Source: Sedimentitalea sp041224545
GTDB lineage: Bacteria > Pseudomonadota > Alphaproteobacteria > Rhodobacterales > Rhodobacteraceae
Direction of reading: 5' to 3'
Length of the DNA stretch: 64,000 nt
Assembly (NCBI RefSeq): GCF_041224545.1
Contig: NZ_JBGFGP010000150.1
Coordinates: 124,001 to 188,000, forward strand
A program made the translations under genes and the position numbers. A model generated the notes under the pieces. That model saw only the letters and a list, made by a program, of their open reading frames with translations. It had not been told where the DNA came from and searched no databases. This document shows, piece after piece, positions 33,267 through 46,420 of the stretch. The first letter of the stretch is position 1. Every line of letters starts with the position of its first letter.

Positions 33267-34691
33267 TCAGGCTGCGTCAGCGGCCATGCGCTCGGCTTTG
33301 GCGATCACTTCGTCGATGCCGCCGACCATGTAGAACGCACCTTCGGGCAGGTGGTCATACTCGCCGGCCACAACCGCCTTGAACGAGGCAATGGTGTCTT
33401 CGAGCGGAACCTGCACACCGGGCGAACCGGTAAAGACCTGCGCCACGTCGAACGGCTGCGACAGGAAACGCTGGATCTTCCGGGCACGGGCCACGGTCAG
33501 CTTGTCCTCTTCGCTGAGTTCGTCCATGCCGAGAATGGCGATGATGTCCTGCAGCGACTTGTAGCGCTGGAGCGTTTCCTGAACGTCCGTCGCAACCTTG
33601 TAGTGCTCTTCGCCGACAACCGCCGGGTCGAGCAGACGCGAGGTCGAGGCCAGCGGATCCACGGCCGGGTAGATGCCCAGCTCGGAAATCGCGCGGTCCA
33701 GAACCGTGGTTGCATCAAGGTGCGAGAACGAGGTTGCAGGCGCCGGGTCGGTCAGGTCGTCCGCAGGCACGTAAACCGCCTGTACCGAGGTGATCGAACC
33801 GGCCTTGGTCGAGGTGATGCGTTCCTGCATCGCGCCCATGTCGGTGGCCAGTGTCGGCTGATAGCCCACGGCAGAGGGGATACGGCCCAAGAGGGCGGAC
33901 ACTTCGGAACCGGCCTGCGTAAAGCGGAAGATGTTGTCGACAAAGAACAGAACGTCGGTGCCGGTTTCGTCGCGGAACTGCTCGGCAAGGGTCAGGCCCG
34001 AAAGCGCGACACGCATACGGGCTCCCGGAGGCTCGTTCATCTGGCCGTAGACCAGGGCGATCTTGCTCTCTTCGAGATTGTCCGGAACGATAACGCCGGA
34101 TTCGATCATCTCGTGGTAGAGGTCGTTGCCCTCACGGGTCCGTTCACCCACACCGGCGAACACCGACACACCCGAGTGCACCTTGGCGATGTTGTTGATC
34201 AGCTCCATGATCAGAACCGTCTTGCCCACGCCGGCACCGCCAAACAGGCCGATCTTGCCGCCTTTTGCATATGGCGCAAGCAGGTCGATGACCTTGATGC
34301 CGGTGGTCAGAACTTCGGATTCGGTTGCCTGGTCCGCGAAATCCGGCGCTTCCTGATGGATCGCGCGACGGGTTTTTGCCTTGACCGGGCCCTTTTCATC
34401 GACGGGGTCACCGATCACGTTCATGATACGGCCCAGCGTGGCGCTGCCCACCGGCACCGAGATCGGCTCGCCCAGGTCGGTGACCTCGGCGCCGCGCACC
34501 AGACCTTCGGTGGCGTCCATCGCGACGGTGCGAACGGTGTTCTCGCCAAGGTGCTGAGCCACTTCGAGGATCAGACGGTTGCCGTTGTTGTCGGTTTCAA
34601 GCGCGTTCAGGATTTCGGGCAGTTGGTCGTCGAACTGAACGTCGACCACGGCGCCGATGACCTGAGTCACTTTGCCTTTTGCGTTTGCCAT
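33267..34691 (-). CDS. atpD: ATP synthase F1 beta subunit
   Basis: This 474-residue catalytic subunit has P-loop GGAGVGKT near residue 150, GERTREGNDLYHEM with the catalytic Glu nearby, and LVYGQMNEPPGAR. A DELSEEDKL motif sits near the C terminus. Length and motifs are standard. It lies 18 nt downstream of atpG. Confidence 0.98.
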   Translation of the reverse strand: MANAKGKVTQVIGAVVDVQFDDQLPEILNALETDNNGNRLILEVAQHLGENTVRTVAMDATEGLVRGAEVTDLGEPISVPVGSATLGRIMNVIGDPVDEKGPVKAKTRRAIHQEAPDFADQATESEVLTTGIKVIDLLAPYAKGGKIGLFGGAGVGKTVLIMELINNIAKVHSGVSVFAGVGERTREGNDLYHEMIESGVIVPDNLEESKIALVYGQMNEPPGARMRVALSGLTLAEQFRDETGTDVLFFVDNIFRFTQAGSEVSALLGRIPSAVGYQPTLATDMGAMQERITSTKAGSITSVQAVYVPADDLTDPAPATSFSHLDATTVLDRAISELGIYPAVDPLASTSRLLDPAVVGEEHYKVATDVQETLQRYKSLQDIIAILGMDELSEEDKLTVARARKIQRFLSQPFDVAQVFTGSPGVQVPLEDTIASFKAVVAGEYDHLPEGAFYMVGGIDEVIAKAERMAADAA

Positions 34692-34709
34692 GTGTTTGTC
34701 TCCGGTTCT

Positions 34710-35585
34710 CTAGAGCGCTTCCGCGCCCGAAATGATTTCGATAAGCTCGTTTGTGATCACCGCCTGACGCGACCGGTTGAACTGGATGGTCAGTTTGTCG
34801 ATCATCTCGCCCGCGTTCCGCGTTGCGTTGTCCATTGCAGACATCCGCGCACCTTGTTCGCCGGCACCGTTTTCCAGCAGGGCAGCAAATATCTGCGTGG
34901 CCACGCCGCGCGGCAGAAGATCGGCCAGAATGGCCTCTTCGTCCGGCTCGTAGTCATAGAGCGTGCCGCCCGAGTCGCCTTCGGGCGCGTCGAAATCGGC
35001 AGGAATGATCTGCTGTGCCGTGGGAACCTGGCTGACCACGTTCACGAACTGGGAGTAGAAGATCGTCGCGACATCGAAGTCGCCGGCATCAAACCGGCTC
35101 AGGATGTCCTTGGCGATCCCCTGGGCATCGGAATAGGCGACGCGCTTGACGTCGCTCAGGTCGACATGGCCGACGAATTTGTCCGCGAGATCACGCTTCA
35201 GCTGATCCCGGCCCTTTTTTCCGACGGTCAGGATCTTGACGGTCTTGCCGGCCTGCAGAAGCTCCTGTGCCCTGGCGCGGGCCCGTTTGGCGATGTTGCC
35301 GTTGAAGCCGCCGCACAAGCCGCGTTCGGCCGTCATCACGACCAGCAGGTGAACCTGATCGCTGCCCGTACCGCTGAGCAGCCTGGGGGCGGAATCAGAT
35401 CCGCCCGCCGATGCTGCGAGCTGTCCCATCACCGCATTGAAGCGTTCCGTGTAGGGACGTGCCTGTTCGGCACTCTCCTGCGCGCGGCGAAGTTTCGCCG
35501 CGGCGACCATTTGCATGGCCTTGGTGATCTTGCGAGTGCTTTTGACACTCTCGATCCTGTTTTTTAAGTCCTTGAGGCTTGGCAT
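34710..35585 (-). CDS. atpG: ATP synthase F1 gamma subunit
   Basis: This 291-residue rotor shaft subunit has an N-terminal coiled coil MPSLKDLKNRIESVKSTRKI with ITKAMQMVAAAKLRRAQ, and a C-terminal coil ending MSAMDNATRNAGEMIDKL and RSRQAVITNELIEI. The middle Rossmann-like domain carries TAERGLCGGFNGNI. It is placed between atpA and atpD as in most bacteria. Confidence 0.98.
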   Translation of the reverse strand: MPSLKDLKNRIESVKSTRKITKAMQMVAAAKLRRAQESAEQARPYTERFNAVMGQLAASAGGSDSAPRLLSGTGSDQVHLLVVMTAERGLCGGFNGNIAKRARARAQELLQAGKTVKILTVGKKGRDQLKRDLADKFVGHVDLSDVKRVAYSDAQGIAKDILSRFDAGDFDVATIFYSQFVNVVSQVPTAQQIIPADFDAPEGDSGGTLYDYEPDEEAILADLLPRGVATQIFAALLENGAGEQGARMSAMDNATRNAGEMIDKLTIQFNRSRQAVITNELIEIISGAEAL

Positions 35586-35597
35586 CTGACAGCCCCC

Positions 35598-37136
<1,539 letters not shown>

Positions 37137-37697
37137 TTATCCGACCTCTTTCATTGCATTCTGAAGGGAGTTGAGCTTGGAGCGGATCGACGTGTCGATC
37201 ATCTTCGAACCCACTTTTACGATAAGACCGCCGATGAGCGAGTCATCGACGGTGGAATTGATGGTGACGGTCTTGCCGACGCGCTCCTTGAGCGTCGCGG
37301 CGAGCTTTTCGGATTGTGCCTTGGTGAGGGCCTTGGCACTTATAACGTCTGCGGTCACTTCACCCCGCTCTTCGGCGATCTGTTCGCGCAGGGCGCGGAT
37401 CAGTTGCGGGACGACGAACAGGCGCCGTTTCTGAGCCATCAGCGCCAGCGACTTGGCAAGCACCTCGGTCAGACCCATCTTGTCGGCAATTGCCGTGATG
37501 GCTGCTTCCTGATCGCTGCGCGACACAAGAGGCGAGTGGATCAGGTCGCGCAGGTCGGAGCTTTCACCCAGAGCGGCTGCCAGATCGTTGATACTGGTTT
37601 CGAGACTGTCGAGATTCTTGTTCTCTTGTGCGATCTCAAAGATCGCCGTGGCATAGCGCGCGGCTATGCCTGCGGAAATCGAAGCTGGTTCGGACAC
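37137..37697 (-). CDS. atpH: ATP synthase F1 delta subunit
   Basis: This 186-residue peripheral-stalk subunit joins F1 to the Fo b subunits. The start is the GTG at 37697, giving SEPASISAGIAARYATAIFEIA. It has GGAAGG 6 nt upstream, and the family begins here. The frame is open to 37985 but that part has no family similarity. The C-terminal signature is DDSLIGGLIVKVGSKMIDTSI. It is the first gene of the operon. No Fo gene is in the window. Confidence 0.96.
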   Translation of the reverse strand: MSEPASISAGIAARYATAIFEIAQENKNLDSLETSINDLAAALGESSDLRDLIHSPLVSRSDQEAAITAIADKMGLTEVLAKSLALMAQKRRLFVVPQLIRALREQIAEERGEVTADVISAKALTKAQSEKLAATLKERVGKTVTINSTVDDSLIGGLIVKVGSKMIDTSIRSKLNSLQNAMKEVG

Positions 37698-37985
37698 GTC
37701 CACCCTTCCGATATTTGGCCCCGGTTTGCCGCAGAATTCCGCGATCTCCGGGGGCGTGAAGCTACCTTGCGGCCCGCAAGGCGTCAAAATCAGCGAGGAT
37801 GTAGCAGAGCGTACTCTCGCCCGCAACATACTATAGCGATTCAAGCGCTTGCGAAAAATCGCGTGATTGCAGGGTTTTAGCCCGACTGCGACGGTTTGCG
37901 CGGAAATAGGGGGGTAAAAAATGCAGGTATTTGGCCCGCTTGCGCGATTCCTGAGCGCGAGATCTTGAATGATCGGCGCTAACAC
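37698..37985 (-). promoter_or_regulatory. Leader region upstream of atpH with a hairpin
   Basis: These 288 nt without a gene form the space ahead of the atp operon. They hold a perfect hairpin CCTTGCG-GCC-CGCAAGG (37765-37781) in the presumed mRNA leader. A TATAGT -10-like box lies at 37830-37835 (minus), with no convincing -35 at standard spacing. The adjacent methyltransferase gene ends at 37986. Confidence 0.4.
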
Positions 37986-38753
37986 CTATCGCGGATCGGG
38001 TTTCGGCAAAACCATTGCATTGGCGGGTTTGGCCAGCCCTTCGAGCGCCTTGATCGGACTCTTGGCAATATTGCGGACAATGGTGCCTGTCGGGGGTTGC
38101 ACACGTTTGGTGGCTTCGACCATGAAGGCTCCGCCGGGAAAGGCGCGGGGCACATGGCTGCCGTATTTCTCGAACAGCGGTGCCGATTTCAGCCAGAAAC
38201 GTCTGGCGGACGGAGGTTGATACAGCGCGGCCGCGTAGCCTTCGGGCAGGAAATGGTGACGCTTGAGTTGCGTTTCCAACTGGCTGAGCGTGTAGGGACG
38301 GCCAAATCCGAACGGGGTACGATCACTGCGCGACCACAGACCTGCGCGGTTCGGGACGATGAAAAGCGCCTTGCCGCCAGGGCCCAGAACGCGCCAGCAT
38401 TCCTCAAGAAGGCGCGTCGGGTGTTCCGAGGTTTCCAGCCCGTGCATCACGACCAGCTTGTCCACATGCCCGGTCTCGATCGGCCACAGCGTTTCCTCGG
38501 CCAGTACAGACACGTTGGGCATTCCGGCGGGCCACGGCATGGCGCCCTGCGGGGCGGGCATCAGCGCAATCACGCGCCGCGCATCCGCGAGATAGGGCCG
38601 CAGCAACGGCACCGCAAAGCCGAATCCGGCAACGGTCTGCCCCTTGGCTTCCGGCCACAGTTTCAGCATGCGTCCCCGGATCGAGGATTGCGCCGCACGC
38701 CCCAGCGTGCTGCGGTAATAGAAGTTGCGAAGATCCTGCACATCAAGATGCAT
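37986..38753 (-). CDS. Class I SAM-dependent methyltransferase (Methyltransf_11-like)
   Basis: This 255-residue cytosolic protein has motif I-like GQTVAGFGFAVPLLRPYL, where the usual ExGxGxG is reduced to AGFGFA. LVVMHGLETSEHPTRLLEECWRVLGPGGKALFIVPNR follows, the standard post-I to motif III stretch. The start at 38753 (MHLDVQDLRNFYYRSTLGR) fits relatives that often neighbour gloB in Rhodobacterales. A longer frame to 38855 would overlap gloB upstream sequence. It diverges from gloB over 61 nt. The substrate is unknown; the altered motif I makes weak or absent SAM binding possible. Confidence 0.82.
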   Translation of the reverse strand: MHLDVQDLRNFYYRSTLGRAAQSSIRGRMLKLWPEAKGQTVAGFGFAVPLLRPYLADARRVIALMPAPQGAMPWPAGMPNVSVLAEETLWPIETGHVDKLVVMHGLETSEHPTRLLEECWRVLGPGGKALFIVPNRAGLWSRSDRTPFGFGRPYTLSQLETQLKRHHFLPEGYAAALYQPPSARRFWLKSAPLFEKYGSHVPRAFPGGAFMVEATKRVQPPTGTIVRNIAKSPIKALEGLAKPANAMVLPKPDPR

Positions 38754-38814
38754 TGCGGGCGTCCGTCCGATGGGCCAAGCTGGGCTCAGTCTAACAATGA
38801 AAAGGCGAATGACC

Positions 38815-39582
38815 ATGCCTCTTGAGATACTGACGATCCCCTGTCTGACCGACAATTACGCCTTTGTCGCCCATGATGCCGCCAGCGGTGAAACCGCGCT
38901 GGTCGATGTGCCCGAGGCCGCGCCTGTGCTTGCGGTCCTTGCCGAACGGGGCTGGACATTGGACCAGGTTTTCCTGACGCATCATCATGCGGATCACGTG
39001 CAGGGACTGGACGAGATCCTGGCCAGCCACCCCGCGAGGGTCCTGGGCGCGGCGGCCGATGCGCATCGCTTGCCAAAACTGGATGTCGCGCTGGCCGAAG
39101 GGGATGAGGTCCGGATCGGAAGCGAAACCGGGCAGGTTCTGGATGTATCGGGCCACACCGTCGGTCACATCGCCTTTCACTTTCCCGAGAGCAGCGCCGT
39201 GTTCACGGCCGACAGCCTGATGGCGCTCGGATGCGGCAGGCTGTTCGAGGGCACCCCGGCGCAGATGTGGGCGTCGCTTGGCAAGCTCGCGGCGCTGCCT
39301 GCGGACACGGTGGTCTATTCGGGGCACGAATACACACAGGCCAACGGCGCCTTTGCGCTGACCGTCGACCCGGACAATGCGGACCTGGCCGCGCGGGTCA
39401 GGGATATCGCCGAAAGCCGTGCCCGGTCCGAACCGACCGTGCCATCGTTGTTGTCGCTTGAACTGGCGACCAACCCGTTCCTTCGCGCGACTGACGCAAA
39501 GGTGCAGCAGGTCGTCGGCATGCCGGGCGGTGACCCTGTCGAGGTTTTTGCAGAGATACGCAGGCGAAAAGACAGTTTCTGA
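38815..39582 (+). CDS. gloB: Hydroxyacylglutathione hydrolase (glyoxalase II)
   Basis: This 255-residue metallo-beta-lactamase fold enzyme splits S-lactoylglutathione to lactate and glutathione in methylglyoxal detoxification. The metal motif THHHADH covers residues 55-61. Further ligands lie in SGHTVGHIAFH and in YSGHEYTQANGAFAL, the glyoxalase II C-terminal signature. The start MPLEILTIPCLTDNYAF was chosen over the in-frame ATGs at 38797 and 38809 because it is the family start; AAAAGG lies about 10 nt upstream. Confidence 0.95.
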   Translation: MPLEILTIPCLTDNYAFVAHDAASGETALVDVPEAAPVLAVLAERGWTLDQVFLTHHHADHVQGLDEILASHPARVLGAAADAHRLPKLDVALAEGDEVRIGSETGQVLDVSGHTVGHIAFHFPESSAVFTADSLMALGCGRLFEGTPAQMWASLGKLAALPADTVVYSGHEYTQANGAFALTVDPDNADLAARVRDIAESRARSEPTVPSLLSLELATNPFLRATDAKVQQVVGMPGGDPVEVFAEIRRRKDSF

Positions 39583-39754
39583 TGCATCTATTGTGCACGC
39601 TTTGAAAACGCTGTCCGGGCAATTATGTAAAAAAAGTGAGAAAAGCCTTGAAGCCGGGGCCTGATCAACCAAACTCTAACACTATGAGGACATGGTTGGA
39701 TACCGGATCTGCATCGCCAGCTGTCCGTCCGACCCAGATAAAAGGAGCGCGCGC

Positions 39755-42076
<2,322 letters not shown>

Positions 42077-42106
42077 TGCGGGCAGCCATGTCCGTTATAT
42101 CGCTGT

Positions 42107-42138
42107 CGCCCGCCGCCACCGTTGTGGTGGGCGATTTT
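42107..42138 (+). terminator. Probable terminator after clpA
   Basis: A bulged GC-rich stem (CGCCC...CCAC with GTGG-T-GGGCG) with loop CGTT is followed by ATTTTC, about 30 nt after the clpA stop. The bulge makes this moderate evidence only. Confidence 0.5.
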
Positions 42139-42251
42139 CGTCTGGCCCCGCTGTTTCATTGCGTTCTGACCTGGCGGAACTTGTGCCGGTACGGCAATTC
42201 CAACGCGTGACGATACCGAAGTGGATCGACGTGACGTCAAGCTGAACCGGG

Positions 42252-44573
42252 TCACTTTTCGGTCAGTTTCAACTCGATCCGCCGGTTTTGCGCCCGTGCG
42301 TCGGGCGTGTTCTCGGGATTTACCGGCTGGTACTGCCCAAAGCCGTTCGCGGACAGGCGGTCTGGTGCAATGCCGAGGAAATCGACCATGTATCGCACCA
42401 CCGACAGGGCGCGCGCCTGGCTGAGTTCCCAATTGTCGCGATAACGTCCGTTGCCGATCAGCGGCACATCGTCCGTATGGCCGTCTACACGGATCACCCA
42501 GTCCAGTTCGGGGGGAATTTCCGTTGCGATGCTGCGCAGGATGCGCGCAACCTTGGCAATCTCGGCCTGGCCTTCGAGCGACAGCTCGGCACCGCCGGGC
42601 GGAAACAGCACTTCCGAGGAAAAGACGAACCTGTCGCCTGCAATGCGCACCCCATCCTGGTTGCCCAGCAGATCGCGCAGCCGACCGAAAAACTCCGACC
42701 GATACCGCTGCAGGTCCTGCGCCTGTGCTTCCAACTCCCGGCTCTTGGCCTGCAAGGCGCGGGCTTCTTCTTCCAGCCTTTTGCGTTCGGATTCTTCGAG
42801 CAGCCGACGACGGCGTTCCTCCGACGCCGCGCGGGCCAGCGCGGCATTCAGATCGGCTCCGAGGTTTTCAAGTTGCACCTTGGCTGCGGCATCACGCTCT
42901 TCGTAATCATCCAGCAAGGCCTGGAGCCCGCCCAGCTGTGTTCGCAACGCGGCAATCTGCTGGTTGAGCAATGCAGTCTGGCGCTGCGCGCGGGCTGAGA
43001 TCTCGCGCTCTTCCGATAGGGTTTTTTGCACCTGCGCGAGAAGCCCGTCGCGTTCCGAGGCAGTGGTCTCCGCCTGTTGCTGGGCGGCGAGCGCGGCGGC
43101 GAGCCGGGCCTGCAGGACTTCCTGATCGGTGGCGGCAACCTGCGCCCGTTCCAGCGCTTCCAGCGCCTTGAGCAGGCGCGCTTCGACGTCGGCACGATCC
43201 TGTGCGGTCGTGGACGCGGATTGCCGCGTGGCATCAAGTTCGGCGCGTGTCCGGTCAAGCTCGGCCTGTAAATCGTCACGCGCGGCTTTGGCGTCGGTCA
43301 GTTGCGCGCTCAACAAGGCTTGCGTCCTGTCGTGTTCCTCTTGCAGAGCAGCGAGGCGGGTTTCCAATCCGCGCCGCGCCTCGGTGCTTTCCCGCTGAAT
43401 CCGCGCCAGTTCCGCTTCGTAGTCCGACTGGCTCTGCACCGATTGTGCCCGTTGCCGGGCGAGTTCGGTCTCAAGCGCATCGCGGGTATTGGCGGCGAGG
43501 GCCTGTGCCGACGCGAGCTGCTCGCGCAATTCGGCTTCGACCGTTGCGCTTTCCCCGCGTACCCGGGCAAGATCGCTTTCGAGCGCGGCCAGCGACCGGC
43601 TGTTCTCGGCCTGGCTCACTTCCATCTGGTTCAGCACGTTGGTCAGGCGGTCCACCAGTTCATCACGTTTGCCCGCTTCTGTCCGTGCGGCGGCGATGGC
43701 GGCCAGCGCTTGTGTCAATTCTGTATCCAACCTGTCGCGTGCGGCTTCGGCGGCCGCCAGCAGCGTCAGCGTGTTCTCGGCCTCCTGCCGCTGGGTTTCG
43801 AGCGACAGGGTCATCGCGGTGAGTTCGGCATCGGCGTTTTGCAGGCGTTTGCGCAGCGCTTCGGCAGCGGCGGCATCGGCGAGACGGGCGGCTTCTTCGT
43901 CGGACAATTGCTGCTGCAGTGCCGCGATCTGCTCGCGCCCCTGCGCCTTGTCCCGTTTCAGATCGGCGATCATCGCTTCCAGAGCTTCGCGCCGCGCCGC
44001 TGCGAGCCGGGCGGCTTCCGACTGGGCGTCGATCTCGCTGCGGCTCTGGGCCAGCGCGACGGTCAGCGCGTCGCGCTCGGATGACAGGTCGGTTTGCACG
44101 GTTTCGAGGTCCGAGATCTTCCGTTGCGCCCGCGCCTGGTCGGCGAGCAGGGTTGCCACCTGCGCCTCGAATTCGGTGATCTGCGTTTGTGCCTGTTCCA
44201 GAGCGGCGGCCTGACGATCGCTCTGCGACGTCAGCGTGGCGATGGTCGAGGTCTGGTTGGCAATTTGTTGCCGCGCTTGCGCGAGGAACGCCTCGGTTTG
44301 CGTCAAGGTGGCGCTCAGAGCGCCAACCTGTGCCGTCAGCTCGTCCGAACGCCGTTCTTCCAGCCCCAGGGCGTCGGCAAGTGCGCTGACTTCCGCGGAC
44401 AGCACATCGAGTTCGCTTTCCTGACCGGAAATGGTTTCGCGCAGCACATATTGCACCACCATGAAAATGGTCAGAAGAAACATCAGAACCAGCAGCAGCC
44501 CGGTCATCGCATCCACGAATCCCGGCCAGATCGAGGCCTGGAACCGGTTGGAGGAGCGACGCGAGAGGGCCAT
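42252..44573 (-). CDS. MotB/OmpA-like peptidoglycan-binding protein with very long coiled coil
   Basis: This 773-residue protein is anchored in the inner membrane by one N-terminal helix (about 19-42). That helix carries an aspartate at residue 21 in PGFVDAMTGLLLVLMF, the position of the proton-binding Asp of MotB, TolR and ExbD. About 550 residues of heptad-rich coiled coil follow (residues 50-610, very rich in Ala, Gln, Glu, Leu and Arg). The C-terminal OmpA-like domain (about 625-773) has DGHTDDVPL and NWELSQARALSVVRYM and ends NRRIELKLTE. The gene starts 3 nt after the MotA/ExbB-like gene, so the two probably form a motor complex. Target function is unknown; cell-envelope upkeep is likely. 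Confidence 0.85.
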   Translation of the reverse strand: MALSRRSSNRFQASIWPGFVDAMTGLLLVLMFLLTIFMVVQYVLRETISGQESELDVLSAEVSALADALGLEERRSDELTAQVGALSATLTQTEAFLAQARQQIANQTSTIATLTSQSDRQAAALEQAQTQITEFEAQVATLLADQARAQRKISDLETVQTDLSSERDALTVALAQSRSEIDAQSEAARLAAARREALEAMIADLKRDKAQGREQIAALQQQLSDEEAARLADAAAAEALRKRLQNADAELTAMTLSLETQRQEAENTLTLLAAAEAARDRLDTELTQALAAIAAARTEAGKRDELVDRLTNVLNQMEVSQAENSRSLAALESDLARVRGESATVEAELREQLASAQALAANTRDALETELARQRAQSVQSQSDYEAELARIQRESTEARRGLETRLAALQEEHDRTQALLSAQLTDAKAARDDLQAELDRTRAELDATRQSASTTAQDRADVEARLLKALEALERAQVAATDQEVLQARLAAALAAQQQAETTASERDGLLAQVQKTLSEEREISARAQRQTALLNQQIAALRTQLGGLQALLDDYEERDAAAKVQLENLGADLNAALARAASEERRRRLLEESERKRLEEEARALQAKSRELEAQAQDLQRYRSEFFGRLRDLLGNQDGVRIAGDRFVFSSEVLFPPGGAELSLEGQAEIAKVARILRSIATEIPPELDWVIRVDGHTDDVPLIGNGRYRDNWELSQARALSVVRYMVDFLGIAPDRLSANGFGQYQPVNPENTPDARAQNRRIELKLTEK

Positions 44574-44576
44574 GGG

Positions 44577-45755
44577 CTAGACCCCGTCGCTTTCGCTGTC
44601 CGATCTGGGTTTGCGCCCGCCGCCGCGGGGACGGTCCAGCGCCTTGGCCAGCAGTTCGATATCTTTGCGCAGTGCGGCGAGGCTTTCCTGGCGGCCGGCC
44701 GAGATTTCTTCGAGGATACGCAACATCTGCACGTCGATCGAACGCAGGCGCATCCGGCTTTCGGCGTCGATCCCGTCTGCGGCCTGCTCGCGCAGGGTGT
44801 CGTGCAGGGCTTCCTGCCCGGCTACCAGACGATCAAGTGCTGTGGCCATGCGGTCGGATCGTTCCTGGTGCACCATGCTCTCAAGCAGCATGGCGAGTTT
44901 CTGATCGACCTCGGCGCGGCTCGCTTCGGCGCGTTCCATGAGCTGATGCAGACCGTCCATCTGCTCGGCCATATGACCCAGCACCCCGGGAACGGCACCG
45001 CTCTCGCTGCCGGGGTCGTCGCCCGACGAAAATCCGACCCGGGTGATTGAGGACAGCCATTCTTCGAGTTCGCGATAGAACCGGTTCTGCCCATGCCCGG
45101 CGAAGAGTTCCAGCAGGCCGACGATCAGGGATCCGGCGAGGCCAAGCAGCGAACTGGCAAAGGCGACCCCCATGCCGCCCAACTGCTTTTCAAGCCCGGT
45201 CATCAGCCGGTTGAACACGTCCAGCCCCTGTTCGCCCTCTTGCGGGGCCAGGCTGCGGATGGTTTCGACCACCGCGGGCACCGTGGTGGCCAGCCCGTAA
45301 AAGGTGCCGAGCAGCCCGAGAAAGATCAGCAGGTTGACGATATAGCGGGTGATGTCCCGCTCTTCGTCGATGCGGGTGGCGACCGAGTCGAGGATCGACC
45401 GGGTGGAGGATGCGCTGAGTTGCATCCGCGCGCCGCGTGCCCGCAAAAGCGACGCGAGCGGCGCCAGCAATTGCGGCGGTCTGATGGCGGTGTCCATATG
45501 CCCCGAGGCAAAGCGTTCGATCCAGCGCACCGAACCGATCAGTTGCAGCACCTGGTAGAATGTGGCGACGACGCCGACGACAAACACGATCAGGATAAAG
45601 CCGTTCAGATAGGGATTGGCCTCAAATACCGGCAACACGCGTGGCAGGGCGACGAACACGCCGAACCCCGACAGCCCGAGCGCGGTCAGCATCATCAAAA
45701 TCTGTCGCACAGGCTGGCTGAATTGCGGCCTGGGTTTGCGGTCTGGTTCGGCCAT
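44577..45755 (-). CDS. MotA/TolQ/ExbB-like proton channel protein
   Basis: This 392-residue inner-membrane protein has four hydrophobic segments (about 19-42, 50-72, 138-158, 196-218). The family hallmark is NLLIFLGLLGTFYGLATTV in the third. GGMGVAFASSLLGLAGSL in the fourth matches the pore-lining helix of MotA/ExbB. A cytoplasmic C-terminal tail of about 150 residues is predicted helical. The ATG at 45755 gives MAEPDRKPRPQF; a GTG six codons upstream is possible. The pairing with a membrane-anchored OmpA protein recalls MotAB, TolQR and ZorAB, with no zorC, zorD or zorE gene near. Confidence 0.85.
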   Translation of the reverse strand: MAEPDRKPRPQFSQPVRQILMMLTALGLSGFGVFVALPRVLPVFEANPYLNGFILIVFVVGVVATFYQVLQLIGSVRWIERFASGHMDTAIRPPQLLAPLASLLRARGARMQLSASSTRSILDSVATRIDEERDITRYIVNLLIFLGLLGTFYGLATTVPAVVETIRSLAPQEGEQGLDVFNRLMTGLEKQLGGMGVAFASSLLGLAGSLIVGLLELFAGHGQNRFYRELEEWLSSITRVGFSSGDDPGSESGAVPGVLGHMAEQMDGLHQLMERAEASRAEVDQKLAMLLESMVHQERSDRMATALDRLVAGQEALHDTLREQAADGIDAESRMRLRSIDVQMLRILEEISAGRQESLAALRKDIELLAKALDRPRGGGRKPRSDSESDGV

Positions 45756-45824
45756 ACGCCCCGGTCCTGACACTTATCTGCTCCCCCGCGAGACTATAGA
45801 AGAATTGGGGGCTGCGCCAAGCGT

Positions 45825-46355
45825 TTATGCGGCAAGCGCACGTACACGCTGTGCCAGCCATTCCAGATCGGGGTCATGCAGTCCGATTTCCGCCAGATGC
45901 GAGGTGGTGTTGAACAGGTATTCCGTATTCGGACCTCGCCCGCCCACGGCGCGCGCGATGATCCGGGCCTGGTCTTCCAGCGGCAGACCGCCGCAATACT
46001 GAACGTGATGCGGGTCAATCACATAGGTGACGGCAGTGACGGTCTGTCCATCTGCCAGCGTGATTGCAAGGTCCTTTTCAATATAGGCCGACGAGATCAG
46101 TTCGCGCTCGCGCAGGTAATCGAGGGTGTGCGCCTCTTGCCCCTGTTCGACGGCAAGCGCCATGCCCCGGCAATGGGCACCGGGCACTTCGTCGAGCGCA
46201 AGCACCAGACCGGGGTCGGCCTCGGTTCCGCGATGGTGGATCGAGCGCATGCAGAACGACCGGGCATAGTCGTCCAAAGTCGCGATCACGCTGCGGGCCA
46301 CCGGAAAGCCGGGGTTCCACAACAATGAGCCATATCCGAATACCCACATCGTCAT
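45825..46355 (-). CDS. Gamma-glutamylcyclotransferase, ChaC type
   Basis: This 176-residue enzyme of the glutathione-degrading family releases 5-oxoproline from glutathione. WVFGYGSLLWNPGFP at residues 4-18 is the substrate-binding motif. The ALAVEQGQEAHTLDYLRERE segment holds the catalytic glutamate region. Later NTEYLFNTTSHLAEIGLHD is the family C-terminal signature. It diverges from the DUF2125 gene over 65 nt. Regulation is not visible. Confidence 0.93.
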   Translation of the reverse strand: MTMWVFGYGSLLWNPGFPVARSVIATLDDYARSFCMRSIHHRGTEADPGLVLALDEVPGAHCRGMALAVEQGQEAHTLDYLRERELISSAYIEKDLAITLADGQTVTAVTYVIDPHHVQYCGGLPLEDQARIIARAVGGRGPNTEYLFNTTSHLAEIGLHDPDLEWLAQRVRALAA

Positions 46356-46420
46356 CTTGCTGGTCCTTGCCGATTTCGCTCTATAAACAACAAAGCGGTG
46401 CCGGGTAAAAGGGGCAGGTC

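Noticed and set aside
33243..35567. 774-codon plus-strand open frame opposite atpD and atpG
   Set aside because: Antisense to two certain genes; composition is that of a shadow frame.
37830..37858. Full sigma-70 promoter for the atp operon at TATAGT
   Set aside because: The -10-like box is good but no acceptable -35 hexamer lies 16-18 nt upstream, so only the region is noted.
42252..45755. Zorya anti-phage system
   Set aside because: The MotA/MotB-like pair recalls ZorAB, but no zorC, zorD or zorE gene is near. The neighbours are chaC, DUF2125 and clpA, so a defence island is not supported.
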